Of a stretch of 64,000 nucleotides of DNA, positions 22,531 through 33,766 are shown in pieces. The stretch comes from Otatea glauca (Eukaryota > Streptophyta > Magnoliopsida > Poales > Poaceae): contig CM070721.1 in the NCBI GenBank assembly GCA_036346275.1, positions 8,134,452-8,198,451 of the forward strand, given 5' to 3'. Position numbers and translations under genes: made by a program. The notes beneath the pieces were generated by a model, which saw only the letters and a program-made list of their open reading frames with translations, had not been told where the DNA came from and did not search any database. The first letter of the stretch is position 1. Each line of letters begins with the position of its first letter.

Positions 22531-23625
22531 ACGTCCAGCTACGACGTTAAAAGAGCACTCGGACACCGGAACCTCCCGAGAGGCATCTGGTCGTCCGCGC
22601 CGACCAAGGCCCCATCCAGCTACGACGTAAAACGAGCACACATCCAGCTACGACGTTAAAAGAGCACTCGGACACCGGAACCTCCCGAGAGGCATCTGGT
22701 CGTCCGCGCCGACCAAGGCACGTCCAGCTACGACGTAAAATGAGCACACGTCGAGCTACAACGTTAAACGAGCACTCGAACACCAGAACCTCCCAAGAGG
22801 CATCTGGTCGTCCGCGTCGACCTAGGGCCCGTCCAACTACGACGTTAAACGAGCACTCAGACATCGGAACCTCCCGAGAGGCATCTGGTCATCCTCGCCG
22901 ACCAAGGCACGTCCAGCTACGACGTAAAATGAGCACTCGGACGAACAGAACCTCATCTAGTCGTCCGCGCCGACCAAGGCCCCGTCCAGCTACGACGTAA
23001 AGCGAGCACTTGGACACCGGAACCTCCCGAGAGGCATCTGGTCATTCGCGTCGACCTAGGCCCTGTCCAGCTATGATGTTAAATGAGCACTCGGACACCG
23101 GAACCTCCCGAGAGGCATTTGGTCGTCCGCGCCGACCAAGGCCCCGTCCAGCTACGACGTAAAACAAGCACTCGGACACCGGAACCTCCCGAGAGGCATC
23201 TGGTCGTCCGCGCCGACCTAGACCCCGTCCAGCTACGACGTTAAACGAGCACTCGGACACCGGAACCTCCCGAGAGGCATCTGGTCGTCCTCGCCGACCA
23301 AGGCACGTCCAGCTACGACGTAAAACGAGCACTCAGACGAACAAAACCTCCCGAGAGGCATCTGGTCATCCGCGCCGACCAAGGCCCTGTCCAGCTACGA
23401 CGTAAAACGAGCACTCGGACACCGGAACCTCCTGAGAGGCATCCGTCGCGTCGCGCCGACCTAGGCCTCCGCCCTGACGTTAAACGAGCACTCGGACACC
23501 GGAACCTCCCGAGAGGCATCTGGTCGTCCGCGCTGACCTAGGCCCCGTCCAGCTATGACATTATACAACGCTCGGACACCGAAACCTCCCGAGAGGCGTC
23601 TGGTCGTCCGCACCAACCAAGGTGG
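22500..23625 (+). repeat. About 80-bp minisatellite, roughly 14 copies
   Basis: The unit is built on GTCCAGCTACGACGTAAAAC, then GAGCACTCGGACACCGGAAC, CTCCCGAGAGGCATCTGGTC and GTCCGCGCCGACCAAGGC. Copies start near 22532, 22641, 22721, 22829, 22908, 22983, 23063, 23145, 23227, 23306, 23389 and 23546, with some short or rearranged units between. It follows directly on the 497-bp repeats and lies between the antisense ORF and the 3' LTR. Confidence 0.88.
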
Positions 23626-23821
23626 CGCGTAAGGCATTTAGATGCCCGTGCTTAAGTGAAATGGCCACGTGCCGACTACTGACCCTCGGAGGCTCGAGTA
23701 GTCCGGCAAAGCGCCTAAAGCGAAGTCATCACGCAGATACAGCGATCAAAAAGAAAGAAAAAGTTTTTATTATAGACCCTTCGGTTCGATCATTACATAA
23801 TACTATGAAAGAACCTAAGGT

Positions 23822-24399
23822 CTACGCCCGGCGCACACGCCCTACTGCTTCGATGAGGGCGCTCCTCGCCTTGTATAGCCGTGGAACGACCTCGAGCATC
23901 GAATCGACGGCGGCAGTGTCGCGGGCCACGGCCTCCTCCTCCGCGAGCTCGGCCATCGCCCGGTCGTAGTCTGCCCAGTACTCGAGCCAGAGATCTTCCT
24001 CCTTCACCTCATTGTCATCACCGAAGCTAAAGACCAGCGGATGCGGCGAAGCCATCAAAAGGTTGTAAAGGAGGATTCTAGGCTGGGGGCAACCGCTCAA
24101 GCGAGCGGTGAAGTCTTTATATACCCGAATGAAGGAAGGCCAAACGACTCCTAGTAAATGCAAACGCGGGAAGACGAAACGTCCTTCGCCGGATTCCGAA
24201 GCGGCCGGGAAGACGTATGGTCAAGACGTGCCAACTCATGCGCGACGCACGCAACGAAGCAATTAAAGGCTTTCGGCGGCAGTGCTACCCCTGCCCAGTC
24301 CTCCGGCAGCTGCCGAATGCGCTCAGACACATCAGGCAGGAACCAACGGACCAGGCCAGTCAGATCGGCTGACCAAGTCTGGCCGCCACACTCAAACAT
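23822..24399 (-). pseudogene. Second antisense ORF near the 3' LTR
   Basis: Two overlapping minus-strand frames: 24399-24151 (begins MFECGGQTWSADLTGLVRWF, includes NCFVACVAHELARLDHTSSR) and 24163-23822 (includes VWPSFIRVYKDFTARL and LWLEYWADYDRAMAELAEEE). Codon-like composition and the small overlap suggest one frame broken by a shift near 24160. It could be a further piece of the antisense gene displaced by the repeats, or an independent frame. I do not recognise a domain. Confidence 0.4.
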
Positions 24400-24464
24400 G
24401 TTTCGCCAACCAAGCTAAACCCCCGATCGTATCTAACGAACTCGCTCGGGGGTTCAGGAGCTAC

Positions 24465-25457
24465 TGACGAGTACTCGTACCATGGGTACCCCAACGGCCC
24501 GGAGTAACAAACGGGCCGTCCCAAGACCGACTTCGACCAAAAGCCCCATGGGGCCACGAGGGACGCTCGTCCCCGACCTAATGGGCTGCCTCAAGCTAGC
24601 CCCTGACCTAATGGGATGCCTCAAGCTAGCCCCCGACCTGACGAGCTGCCTCACGCTCATCCCCGACCTAACGAGCTTCCCCAAGCTCGTCTCCGACTCG
24701 ATGGGGCGGCCGACCCCCGCCACGGGTCGGGCTCCCCACGAGCTCCGACCAAGTTGAAGCGATCTCCGCTGCGGGCCACGTGTCGGGCCTCCGCCAGTCA
24801 TTAGCCACGTGCCCCGTGAACACAACGGCTCAGAGTGACTGTGCGGGAGCAGGTGGCTCCTTCCCGAGGTAGCGAGGAGGTCGCCAAAGTCAAGCCCCGG
24901 TCTCATCGACCGGACACGCGCGGTGCGAAGACGCGCTCCCTCCCGAGGCAAACGTCAGCGCCTGACAGACTTGCAGAGGGCAGGTGCGCTATTTCCCAAG
25001 GAAACGGCAAATTGCTCTGCTCAGCAAGTTCACCAACCCGGCATGGGGTGAGGCAGACGCTGAATCGTCAAGACGAAGGACCAGAGCTCCCAGCATAGCA
25101 TAGATCACCTCATCTCTTCCTCTCCCAATTTCCCATGTAACCTGCCCCCTCCGGCTATATAAAGGGAGGCAGGACCCTCCTGAAAGGAGAGGAGAAAAAA
25201 AGAAAAGAGCGCCCTCCTCTCAGTCTTCTCAAATAGGCTGTTCTTGCTCTCACATTCTCGAGCTCTCAGCTCCCATTTGTAAAAATCGTGCAGCCATCTG
25301 CACCTAAGGCAATACACCACCACCACGCGAACTAGAGTAGGGACTTTCGGCCCGAACAAATATACATCTTGGGCTCCCGAGTCTAACCATTCAAGAAGAG
25401 GGAACGCGCGGCCCCTTAGACTTAAAAATTCACTCGTCGGTGCCCGAAACGCCGACA
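24465..25457 (+). repeat. 3' LTR of the Tat element
   Basis: Begins about TGACGAGTACTCG after a GGGGG-containing tract (start inferred) and ends CGAAACGCCGACA. The portion from 24574 matches the 5' LTR, with an extra 30-bp U3 unit. A TATA box lies at about 25156. Confidence 0.8.
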
Positions 25458-25679
25458 CTAGGCGTCGGTGTGCTGCCCGCCTAGATTCTGGCGCCTTGAA
25501 GAACACAGCAAAAAAGGCACCCTTCCTCTACTATATAAAGGGGAGGGACTGCATATTGTGAACACATACAGATTTAGCATCCACCCAATCAATAAAGTTG
25601 AGAGATTGTCGGGACTACATATTGTGTCTTCTACTTTTGTGAGCTTGTTTCCTCGGCAACGCGACCACAATCCCAACAG
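25458..25679 (+). repeat. 3' end of an unrelated LTR
   Basis: Holds a TATA box (CTATATAAAGGGGAGGG, about 25532), an AATAAAG signal (about 25590) and an AACA end at 25679. This is the U3/R/U5 order of a small LTR cut on its 5' side by the Tat element. It opens with CTAGGCG...CGCCTAG, a short inverted repeat at the junction. Confidence 0.5.
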
Positions 25680-25695
25680 TTAGTACTAATCCATA

Positions 25696-25933
25696 CTCCC
25701 ATGTTGATTTTTATACATCCCTTTTGGTCTACATTCTTATTGAAAATTATAAGGCATGAATGCATATTTAAGGCTATTTTCTCTCTTTTGCCCTTATAAA
25801 CTAGTCTCTCTCATCTTTCCAAAACCCTTAATGGAAGGATACTTTACTCATTTTCTTTGATGACTTTCTCAATCTTGGAGCTTTCTTCTATTTGTCCGGT
25901 CAAAATACACCCTGTAAAAACCAATCGAGGGAG
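25696..25933 (+). mobile_element. Stowaway-type MITE
   Basis: Begins CTCCCATGTTGATTTTTATA and ends with the near complement TAAAAACCAATCGAGGGAG region. TA dinucleotides flank both sides (25694-25695 and 25934-25935). 238 bp, no coding capacity. Confidence 0.8.
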
Positions 25934-25939
25934 TACATA

Positions 25940-26940
25940 TAGTTAGAAGGACTAATGATCACATCTTTTAAAAAAGAGTTAGGTCTGATTTAAAATTTGT
26001 TTCATCCATTGTGTTCTTGATAATTAGACAAAGCAAGTCTAATATTGCATATGTTTTACATTCATGAAATGTTAAGACATTTTGCAAGCCATTTACATAT
26101 GGGGCTTTCATTATGTTTTTCTTTCAAACTAGCCAAGTTTGCCTGTGCAATTGAGCAGCTAGATTCTGAAAATATATTTGTATTTGCTAGTTTTTACTAT
26201 AATACTTACTATTGAAAACACAATTTTATTTTTCTACAATTGAACATTATCTTATTAGTCTAAAATATTTCAATCTGCCTCACTAAAATAAATGGTGTAC
26301 TTTAGTCCTTCAACCAACTGGGCAGTTCCTATAAAATTTTTCGTTTGTTCAAGCACCATTCCATCTGGGGCAAAAAGGAAAAATAGAATAAAACAAAATA
26401 AAAAAATAGAGAATGAAGGAACAAAAGGTAGAATAAAAGAAGTAATAGATAAAGAAGGAAGGGGATCTGTGATATCTCTTTTTGAAGGGTACAAGGATAC
26501 ACACTCCACACGACGCACCCCACACACTCCACACGACGCACCCCACACACTCCACACGCGCGCACATGTGCCAAGGAATTTTTTTGAGGCACAAGGGCCT
26601 CCTTTTTCTTTTTGATAACTTGGACTATTATCTTTTTAGTCTGAATAATTAAGAATGGTTCCCTCACATCTAATGGCTAGAATTCAATCTCACTTAGGGT
26701 CCATCGCATCCAGGAATGCATATTCTTCAGTAACATCCATTGGTTGTTATTTTTTTTATTAATCATAGTTAGGGTCTGCTGAATTAATAACCAAATGTTT
26801 TTTAAGAATTTCTAATATAATTATCCTTTCTTACTAAACGTAAAACATTGTCGTCGACTTTTATTATATAATTGGCAATCATAATTGTTCCTGAATGTTT
26901 GAATATAGATCATTAATTTTACACCTATGAACATACAATT
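25940..26940. other. AT-rich spacer
   Basis: No gene recognised. It contains a direct repeat at 26505-26560 (CACTCCACACGACGCACCCC twice). It may be the body of the non-autonomous Helitron that ends at 26979, but no 5' TC terminus was identified. Confidence 0.45.
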
Positions 26941-26950
26941 TTATTACACC

Positions 26951-26979
26951 AGTGCGGAACGCACGGAGTACCGACTAGT
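26951..26979 (+). mobile_element. Helitron-like 3' terminus
   Basis: A 5-bp perfect hairpin GTGCG-GAA-CGCAC (26952-26964), followed by 10 bp and CTAGT with a T after it. This is the 3' end structure of Helitrons, which insert between A and T. The matching 5' end was not found. Confidence 0.5.
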
Positions 26980-27169
26980 TCAGGACATATACTCGTTTCG
27001 AACCAGTGGCGGAGACAGGTCTGCCATCGAAATCCTATGAGAAAATAGCCCGAAATTAATGGCCCACTTAGGAAAAAATGGTCCAGAATCAAAAGCCCGC
27101 CAGCCCGGCCGAGGCCTGGGCCAAGTCTGGAATGTCTCTCAAGTTAGCTTCTGTATCATTAAGATAATC

Positions 27170-27335
27170 TGGCAGATATACATCATACATGCGCAATTAC
27201 GCAGAACCTCATGTGGGTCTGACAGTTCCTTCACTTCCTGAATTCAGGAGAAATTTGAGTCCAGAAACAAAAACGAGAAGTATCAGGTAAGTGCACAAAG
27301 TAAGAACAGAGGGCAAACTCATCAAGCTTTGCGGG
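27170..27335 (-). repeat. Duplicated GLR 3'-flank, copy 2
   Basis: Matches 35320-35389 (GCGCAATT.CGCAGAA, then CTGACA.TTCCTTCACTT) and continues into sequence matching 36330-36370 (AGAAATTTGAG, AAAACGA.AAGTA). It lies about 650 bp downstream of GLR-B. Confidence 0.7.
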
Positions 27336-27557
27336 GCTCAATGATCAAGAACGAAAAAAAACCCTTGTTTGGGCATCTACATAAAAACAACAAAAAGATT
27401 CTGAGTAACAATGTGTGGTTACCGTCCCAAGGTGTAGAACTGTAGATCAGACAAATCTGGTTAATTCCCAGAACAATCACGCAGCTAGGATTCTAACTTG
27501 GCATTCGCCAGTAGACTGGTAGCACTTTACACCCCTGGTCATATACATAATACAGTA

Positions 27558-27779
27558 CTCCATCCGGTCACAAATAATTGTCATTTTGGGTATAAAATAG
27601 TCATACTTTCAAGATTTTGGCTATCAATATCTTTTAAATATTTAAATTGGTTACATATTTGTCTCGAAAAGTACTTTTATAATACTATAATTTTATCAAG
27701 TTTAATAAGTATATTATAATAGAAATTAGTTATTAAAGTTGTGTTTTGAAGACGGTGTACTATTTGTGACCGAAGGGAG
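27558..27779 (+). mobile_element. Stowaway-type MITE
   Basis: Ends CTCCATCCGGTCACAAATAA and TATTTGTGACCGAAGGGAG are inverted repeats. TA on each side (27556-27557, 27780-27781). 222 bp. It sits just downstream of GLR-B. Confidence 0.88.
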
Positions 27780-27988
27780 TACCTTCTATCGAGTAACTTC
27801 ATTAATTTCATGAAATAACACCAAATGACAACAATTTCAGACGATAAATCTTGTCATCAGTCACCAAGACTTGTGGGCTTCTGGCTGACCTGCCCTCATT
27901 TACGTAGTAGCATATTGGCGACTATCTGCAGAAGATGAAGTGTCTTTTGTTTTCTTCCAAGCGCGCTATGCAGAACAGCACCGGCATC

Positions 27989-29953
27989 TCAGCCAGTGTT
28001 CATTTCGATCTGGATGGAATGTGCAGGCACAGAGCCATTGTGAATGCCATTCTGCATTGGACTAAGCTCATCGTCACAAGCGCTTTCGCCGCTCCGATGG
28101 ACACCATGGGAATCATAATTTCCAGGTTCATGGTGGGGCTGATCAGTCACAGATCCGTTGCCGATGCCGTTCTGCACTGGACTAGATTCTCCATGACCAT
28201 CACTTCTACCATCCCCATCGGCACTTCGCATGTCAGAATCTCTCACTTCCGTGTAATTGGCATGAGCCGACCTGGCGATGCTTATCAGCAGCATGAGAGC
28301 TGAGATACATCCGGTGATGATGAACAGACCTGAGAAACTTCGCAGAGTGAGAGACGTGGAATCAGTGTTGGGTCTGCCAAAACTGGTTGACGGTGCACCT
28401 GTGCCTAACCATTTTGCTTCAATAAGGGAGCCCTCACGCCCTCCTGTCACGTTCAGGATAGCAGTAGAAAGATTATGCACCAATGGAAAACCTAGAGGGA
28501 AAACCTGAAGATGAAAAAAAAAATTGATGCTGATTAGGCCAGCTTATTTTGTCCCAGCATGCAGCATAGCTCTTTAAGGATGAAAAAGTGAATCTACCAA
28601 AGCACTAGAGTGAGAGGCTTACAAAACCGAGTCCAGGGTTCTTGTATATGCGATTGACCATCTGGAAATCTTTCCTGTATTGAGGGTCTGAGAGGAAAGA
28701 AGTTAAATAGGGGATCTCATCAACGATAGCTGACACGCCTCCATTCTTGGACCCCTTCCTCAAAGCTTCAGCATATTCCTCTTTCTTTTTATACGGCCTT
28801 AACCTATTCTCTCTGAAACCTTCCTTTCTCAAGACGGAGTGCACAAATCCTGCATACTGGTACCCAACGAAATCGCCATTGTTCCGGAGCTGGTCGAGAT
28901 CTGTCACCGAAGGCCGGAGCCTCTTTGCTGTTAGCATGGATGACAAGCTTGCTGTGTAGCTCTGCACTAATATCAGCACTACAAAGCACCATATCACCAC
29001 AACGATTTTTGACAGAGGACTCCTGATAATTTGACCTGCACATGGAATAACCAAAAAAAGGGATTATTTGAGAACTATTGTAAGAACTTAATTAAACAAC
29101 TTAGGAACCATAAACAAACTGTCAGGAACTTGATCTGGAAGTGCTAACCATGAGAAAACGTTAGAGTGGAGAAAGCAAAGTAGGACGCAGTGCTCAGCTG
29201 TCTCAAACTTGACCCTTGGTACTCCGGATTTCTGGGTCGTTCAATCATCCACACAACAAACCCGGTGAAGAAGAAGAAGCCCACGGTTGCAAACCAAAGT
29301 TCCATCGTCAGTGGCTCTAAAAATATCCACTGGATTGTTTTCGAGTCATCCTCGGCAAGCACAAGCAAAGACATACCAGACTCTGTGAATGGCATTGTGA
29401 AGTCTGCGTAGCTGGCACGTTCGGCAGTTATGGTCACATCACCTACTGCTGCGTCGAACACCTGTTTATCCCCCAGAAAATCATAACTTCATGAGAGAGA
29501 ATAATATCTAGTGACAAGATTAAAGCATTGTAAGTCAAACCTTCCAAAAGAATGCACTATAACTACGTAAGCGAGTAGTATGCAGCAGTAAGGCTCACCC
29601 CTAAAGATACATTGCGTACTAAATCATCATAATTGCCGTCAAAGACACAAAACTCATATTGCGGACGATATTGTAGCTTCTTCATGGCGGCCTTGAAGAT
29701 ATCAATGCTGTAGCCAGTGACCTTTTGTCTCTTGGTATTAGGATGAGTAATATTCACAAAAGCTTTAAAACCATGTTTCTGTGGCACAGCAATCCTAAGC
29801 TTCTTCTCATAGCCTCCAGGGACAGCACCTGAGTCTCCTCTCATTAATTCTCTGGCATTTGTTATCTTGATATCCGAATTAAGAAAAGTGTTAGCATCAT
29901 GTCCAAGTGCCAAGCCAATCTTCTCATGCCCTATGGGAAAAGAGAACTTCATA
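27989..29953 (-). CDS. GLR: Glutamate receptor-like gene B, lacking the amino-terminal domain
   Basis: Plant ligand-gated cation channel homologue of the plasma membrane. Exon 1 (29953-29599): EKKLRIAVPQKHGFKAFVNI and VTGYSIDIFKAAMKKL, the S1 half of the ligand-binding domain. Exon 2 (29461-29149): FDAAVGDVTITAERASYADF, FTESGMSLLVLAEDD and M1 (WFATVGFFFFTGFVVWMIER), then the pore region to FSHG. Exon 3 (29035-28623): M3 with VQSYTASLSSMLTAKRL and the S2 half (GGVSAIVDEIPYL). Exon 4 (28504-27989): VFPLGFPLVHNLSTAI, M4 (LFIITGCISALMLLISIA) and a tail. All introns are GT-AG and phases join. The tail carries two imperfect repeats (SSPVQNGIGNGSV, LSPMQNGIHNGSV). Normal GLRs have about 400 more residues upstream; here homology stops at about 29940, where TTTTCCCATAG resembles an acceptor, so the true 5' exon is missing or unrecognised. 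A truncated, possibly expressed gene or an early pseudogene. Confidence 0.85.
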
Positions 29954-30800
29954 GTTCATAGCACATCTCTTACACTAATGACTAAAACTAGTCAATTTTT
30001 TTAAGATGATCACAATGTGGCATTGCACTTATTCACATAAATGGGAGGTTACATGATTGCTTTGCAATACTGCTAAAGTGCATTCCATCGGAGAAGTATA
30101 CACGGAAAATTAAAACAAATACTCTGCACTATTTTTTTACTATGTAATGCAGCAGTTTTGCAATTTACGTATATGCCCCTTATATTTACCAAATAAGACC
30201 TTCAGCCGATGCTTAAAGCAACGAGCAGTTAATGAGTTAAGTATTGTGCAATACTAAGGATTTCTACCACAGTATGAATCTGCCTAAAGTCCATTTTTGC
30301 CCATTAAACTCATGCTAAATTGTGGGTGGCTATGCCTTTCAGGAAAATACAACAATACATGTGGCCTCATCCCCACTGCTTGACTGCTTCTAATTTGCAA
30401 GTTGCAAGAAACTTTCAGTTCTCAATACAATCAATGGATATTTTGAGAGAAATGAATGGTTAAAATGGGTTCACATATCTGGATGTATATAGTTTATATA
30501 TACTTTGTTTCGGTTGGTATATATACTGTTACACGTTAAAACATGTGCCTCTACTAGTATAATCTAAAAAAATATTAAAACAGAAATTTTTATAACACGC
30601 CAGAACAAAAAAAGGAAACATTTTTTTCATTAAAGACTTAAACTAAAATCAAGATCTTAGATATGTTGTGAGCTTCACCCAATCTAAGATATTCACATAA
30701 TCTTTTTTCAATCTGATTTATGTTTGTATTTTGTACTACGATATACTTTTCAACCACTACAATATGATCCGATCATATCGCATCAGCGTCATTGTTTGAT
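29954..30800. other. AT-rich DNA upstream of GLR-B
   Basis: No amino-terminal GLR exon, transposon end or other gene recognised on either strand. Confidence 0.5.
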
Positions 30801-30802
30801 AC

Positions 30803-31001
30803 TACTTCCTTTCCTTTTTACTTGTCATTTGAGGCCACTTTTTTTTCTAATTATATGATAGTAAAACTATTAAAAATATAATAATATAGAAATATTTTCG
30901 ATGATAAATCCAAAATATTTTTGTGCATATTAGCGTCACAAATTTTAAAAGGTTAATTGAACACCTTCTAAAACGACATTAAAAAAGAAATAAGCGAGTA
31001 C
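30803..31001 (+). mobile_element. Degenerate Stowaway-like MITE
   Basis: Starts ACTTCCTTTCCTTTTTACTT and ends AAAAAAGAAATAAGCGAGT, imperfect inverted ends near TA dinucleotides, with an AT-rich body. Age has blurred the termini. Confidence 0.45.
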
Positions 31002-31084
31002 TAAATTGCAGAAATCCTTCTCATGGTAGTCGCAAACAAAAATAAGCCGAACGCTAGGGCCCAAAATTAGAACTGAAAATTCGT

Positions 31085-31470
31085 CGAGCGGAGGGAGGAG
31101 TCAAGATTGAACGGCGAACCTTGGGCGGACGGGCCTGCGCCACGCAAGCTGGGGCTGGGCTTCAACCTCACGCTGTACACGACGCCTCTGCACGGAAGAT
31201 GGGAACCACGGCACGCGAGACCGCGAGCCTACATCCCCGTCCGTGCCATCGGCAAGATGGCAATCCTCCTGCCGTACGCCTCCCCGCAGCCGGCGGCGGC
31301 GCGGTGTGAATTGTGACGGGGAGGTTGGCATCAGGGCGACAAGGCTAGAATCGCGGGCCGGCGTTGTAGCTGGTGACGTCGCCGCCGCCCTCCTCACAGG
31401 ACCCATCGTATATACGTAGCCGTAGGGCGGCGGCGGCGACCGCGGAGCGGAGAGTGTACGAGAATGTGCT
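31085..31470. other. GC-rich island
   Basis: A 350-bp GC-rich block in AT-rich surroundings, open on both strands because of composition (for example 31107-31316 plus, 31406-31101 minus). Neither translation matches a family I know. It lies about 1.1 kb upstream of the GLR-B coding region, so a promoter CpG island or captured exon is possible. No function is assigned. Confidence 0.35.
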
Positions 31471-31639
31471 TTTGGCTTCGTTGCGTCACGTATATCATCT
31501 CCGAACGAAAATTGTAAAACCCTGTTGCGCTCCAGGCTCGGCAGGTAGCCGAGATCACAGTAGCACCTGTCACTGTAGATAGGGTGGGACCATCAAGCCA
31601 AGGAAAGGATTCTATACCCAACTGTAATTGAAATTGTGG

Positions 31640-32100
31640 GGAGAGAGAGTAGGGTGGAAGAAAAAAAAATGGTGATATTTTATTTAGTAATGGGCCGGTT
31701 TTGGAGAGAGAATGGAGTAATAAACCTAGATTTTGTCAGGGTACTCTCTAGTTGTGACGGTAGTGACACCTCCTTTCTTCTCCCTCAAAGTTCTCTTGTC
31801 CTAACATTTGGCAACATCTCCTTCATCGCATTTTCCTCATGGCCCATTTCCTTCTCCCCAAACCCAAAAAAGTTATTGTTTTCAAATTTCCACTGAGTTT
31901 TTGAATTAGAAGTATTGTTTAACCATTTTCAAAAAAATTTGAACCGAAAGTTTCATGAATCGAAAGTTTATCAAATTTTTTTGTCGAAACTTTTTGAACC
32001 TAAAGTCTTTTGAAATCAAAAGTTTCGAACCTAAAGTTTTTTTTAACTGATAGTTTTCAAACAATTTTTTTAATAGAATGTTTTTGAAATTTCCATACAT
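31640..32100. other. AT-rich spacer with GAAAGTTT repeats
   Basis: From about 31920 the sequence is a decayed array of (T)GAA(C/A)C(C/T)(A/G)AAAGTTT words, grading into the clearer array at 32100. Confidence 0.4.
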
Positions 32101-32335
32101 TAATTTTTATTATTTGAAATTTCCTAAGTTGAAATTTTCAAAGTTGAAAGTTCTTAATTTGAAATTTCCCAAGTTGAAAGTTCCTAGGTGTTGAATTCTT
32201 CTGAGTTGAAAGTTCCCAAATTGAAATTTTCTAAGTTGAAATTTTAATGATTCAAAATATTTCGAGCGATCCAAAACTCTTTGAGTTGAAAATTTTTGAC
32301 TTGAAGTTTCTAGAGTTGAAATTTTGCCTAGTTAA
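32100..32335 (+). repeat. About 16-bp minisatellite
   Basis: Repeated words of the form AGTTGAAAGTTCCTA / AATTGAAATTTCCCA in loose tandem. All frames are open or closed by chance. No gene. Confidence 0.6.
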
Positions 32336-32572
32336 AAATGGAGATAGATGGAGAAAATGATAGATGATATCCTAAAAGAGTGTTCTTAATTTTTTTTTAG
32401 TTCGAGTTTGACCTCAAACTAGGTATACCCAGAGGAAAATATACTTAGCGCCTATACGATGTGCCATTTTCTTAACGCTGGTAAGTGTATCTCATACTAT
32501 GCATGCCTTAAAGTGACTGTTTGTTCCGACTCGCCGTACCTTACAACTTACAAAGGCTCCCTCTCTCTTAAC

Positions 32573-33115
32573 CGTAGTAAAACTGTTCACTATTCTAACC
32601 CTCCTAATTTTTTTACTGAACTAGCGTCGTAGAATTTTTTTTACAGAAATAGCTCCTTGGCCCGCAAATTAAGCGTGCGGAGAGTGCAGAAATCACTACG
32701 ACGCAACACGTGGCATATTTCCGCGGAATGGTAGCGCGGGATAATTATCACGGAACCAGGGTGTGGGAATTGAATTTTCCGCGAAGTGGGGGTGTGGCGT
32801 TTCTTTTTTTCACGCAGCCCGTTCGCGGGATTCTTGTCGGTCAAGCGGGAATCTCTTACAGCCGTGCGACACGACAAGCATTTCTCGCGCCACTGCACAG
32901 CTGAAATGTCTCGCCGCCCTCCACAATGCGGGAAATCAGATATCATCGCCACCATTCCGCGGAAAATCGCCACGTGTCACGCCGTAGTGATTTCCGCTCT
33001 CCCGATATGAGGAATTCGCGGGCCAACAGGGCATTTCCGAATTTTTTTCCCAATGGCTAGTTCTGTGAAAAAAAGCTAGAACAGTGAACAATTCACTGTA
33101 GTGTCACCGTTAGTA
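32573..33115 (+). mobile_element. Foldback or MULE-like element with long terminal inverted repeats
   Basis: The left arm (GCCCGCAAATTAAGCG, then GCAGAAATCACTACGACG, CACGTGGC, TTTCCGCGGAATGGTAGCG) is mirrored on the right (CGCCACCATTCCGCGGAAAA, GCCACGTG, CGTAGTGATTTCCGC, GAATTCGCGGGC). The outer parts (GTTCACTATTCTA against TAGAACAGTGAAC) also pair. The arms are well over 100 bp. Coding potential is absent. Exact ends and target duplication are not certain. Confidence 0.65.
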
Positions 33116-33330
33116 GTATTAACCCCAAACATGTCTTTGTGGGATGATATCTGTATGATCATTCATGTGTCATGCATTGAGCAAATGGTTGGAGAGAAAA
33201 TTAAGTGGTAAAATTACTTGTATGAGCCGGGGTATTAATAAACCAAGATGACTTGTAGGTGTAAGTGATAAATATAGTTATTTTTGTTGGGTTTAGTAGA
33301 CTAGAACGCGGGAACTATAGCACGGTTTTA

Positions 33331-33561
33331 AGGTCTGTTTGTTTTAGCTTTTGATTCTGGATTCTGGTCCTAAAAGCAGAATCAGAAACAAACAGCCTGA
33401 TTCTAGAATCCGATTATGACAATCCACCCCACTCATATACACTAGAATCCACAATCCACTTCATATGTGCTTTTGGATTCTAGCTTTTGAAGAATCAGCT
33501 TCTCAAAAACCATAATCCAGAATCAGCTTTTAAAGAATCCAAAACTGAAACAAACAGACCC
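33331..33561 (+). mobile_element. Tourist-like (PIF/Harbinger) MITE
   Basis: Ends AGGTCTGTTTGTTTTAGCTT and AAACTGAAACAAACAGACCC are inverted repeats. TTA flanks both sides (33328-33330 and 33562-33564). About 231 bp with internal GATTCTGGATTCTG palindromic words. Confidence 0.78.
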
Positions 33562-33766
33562 TTAATAGAGGGAATGAAAAGCTCAATGGCTCATCCCCTA
33601 CACTATTGAGCGGTGGGCCCAACAATATCATGCCAACCAGCGAGCCTTTTTTATTATTATAAGGAATGCGCACGCGCGCATACACTTTCAGTGACCTACA
33701 CCATATGTATATATGCGTGTACCCTCTAAATGCACACCTTAAAATACAGAGGCTAGAAATAGATCC

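Larger units (their letters stand above)
10216..25457 (+). mobile_element. Tat-lineage Ty3/gypsy retrotransposon, near full length
   Basis: A 15.2-kb element in the order LTR, primer-binding site, gag, protease, RT/RNase H, a second RNase H, integrase, then a non-coding and antisense-coding region, tandem repeats and the 3' LTR. The second RNase H upstream of integrase and the antisense gene between pol and the 3' LTR are both known traits of Tat/Grande-type plant elements. Every pol domain is recognisable, but each has stops or frameshifts. The 5' LTR lacks roughly its first 100 bp and joins another LTR at 10216, so no 5' target duplication can be tested. The 3' LTR is followed by CTAGG. Confidence 0.88.

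Noticed and set aside
21835..23519. Minus-strand cysteine/arginine repeats (ECSFNVVAGR-like)
   Set aside because: Translations of the minisatellite and 497-bp repeats, not proteins.
22500..23625. Regularly spaced direct repeats resembling a CRISPR array
   Set aside because: Units are about 80 bp of conserved sequence with no unique spacers, in a plant retrotransposon. It is a minisatellite.
26270..26667. Minus-strand Cys/Val-rich frames
   Set aside because: They translate a short direct repeat (CACTCCACACGACGCACCCC) and poly-T tracts.
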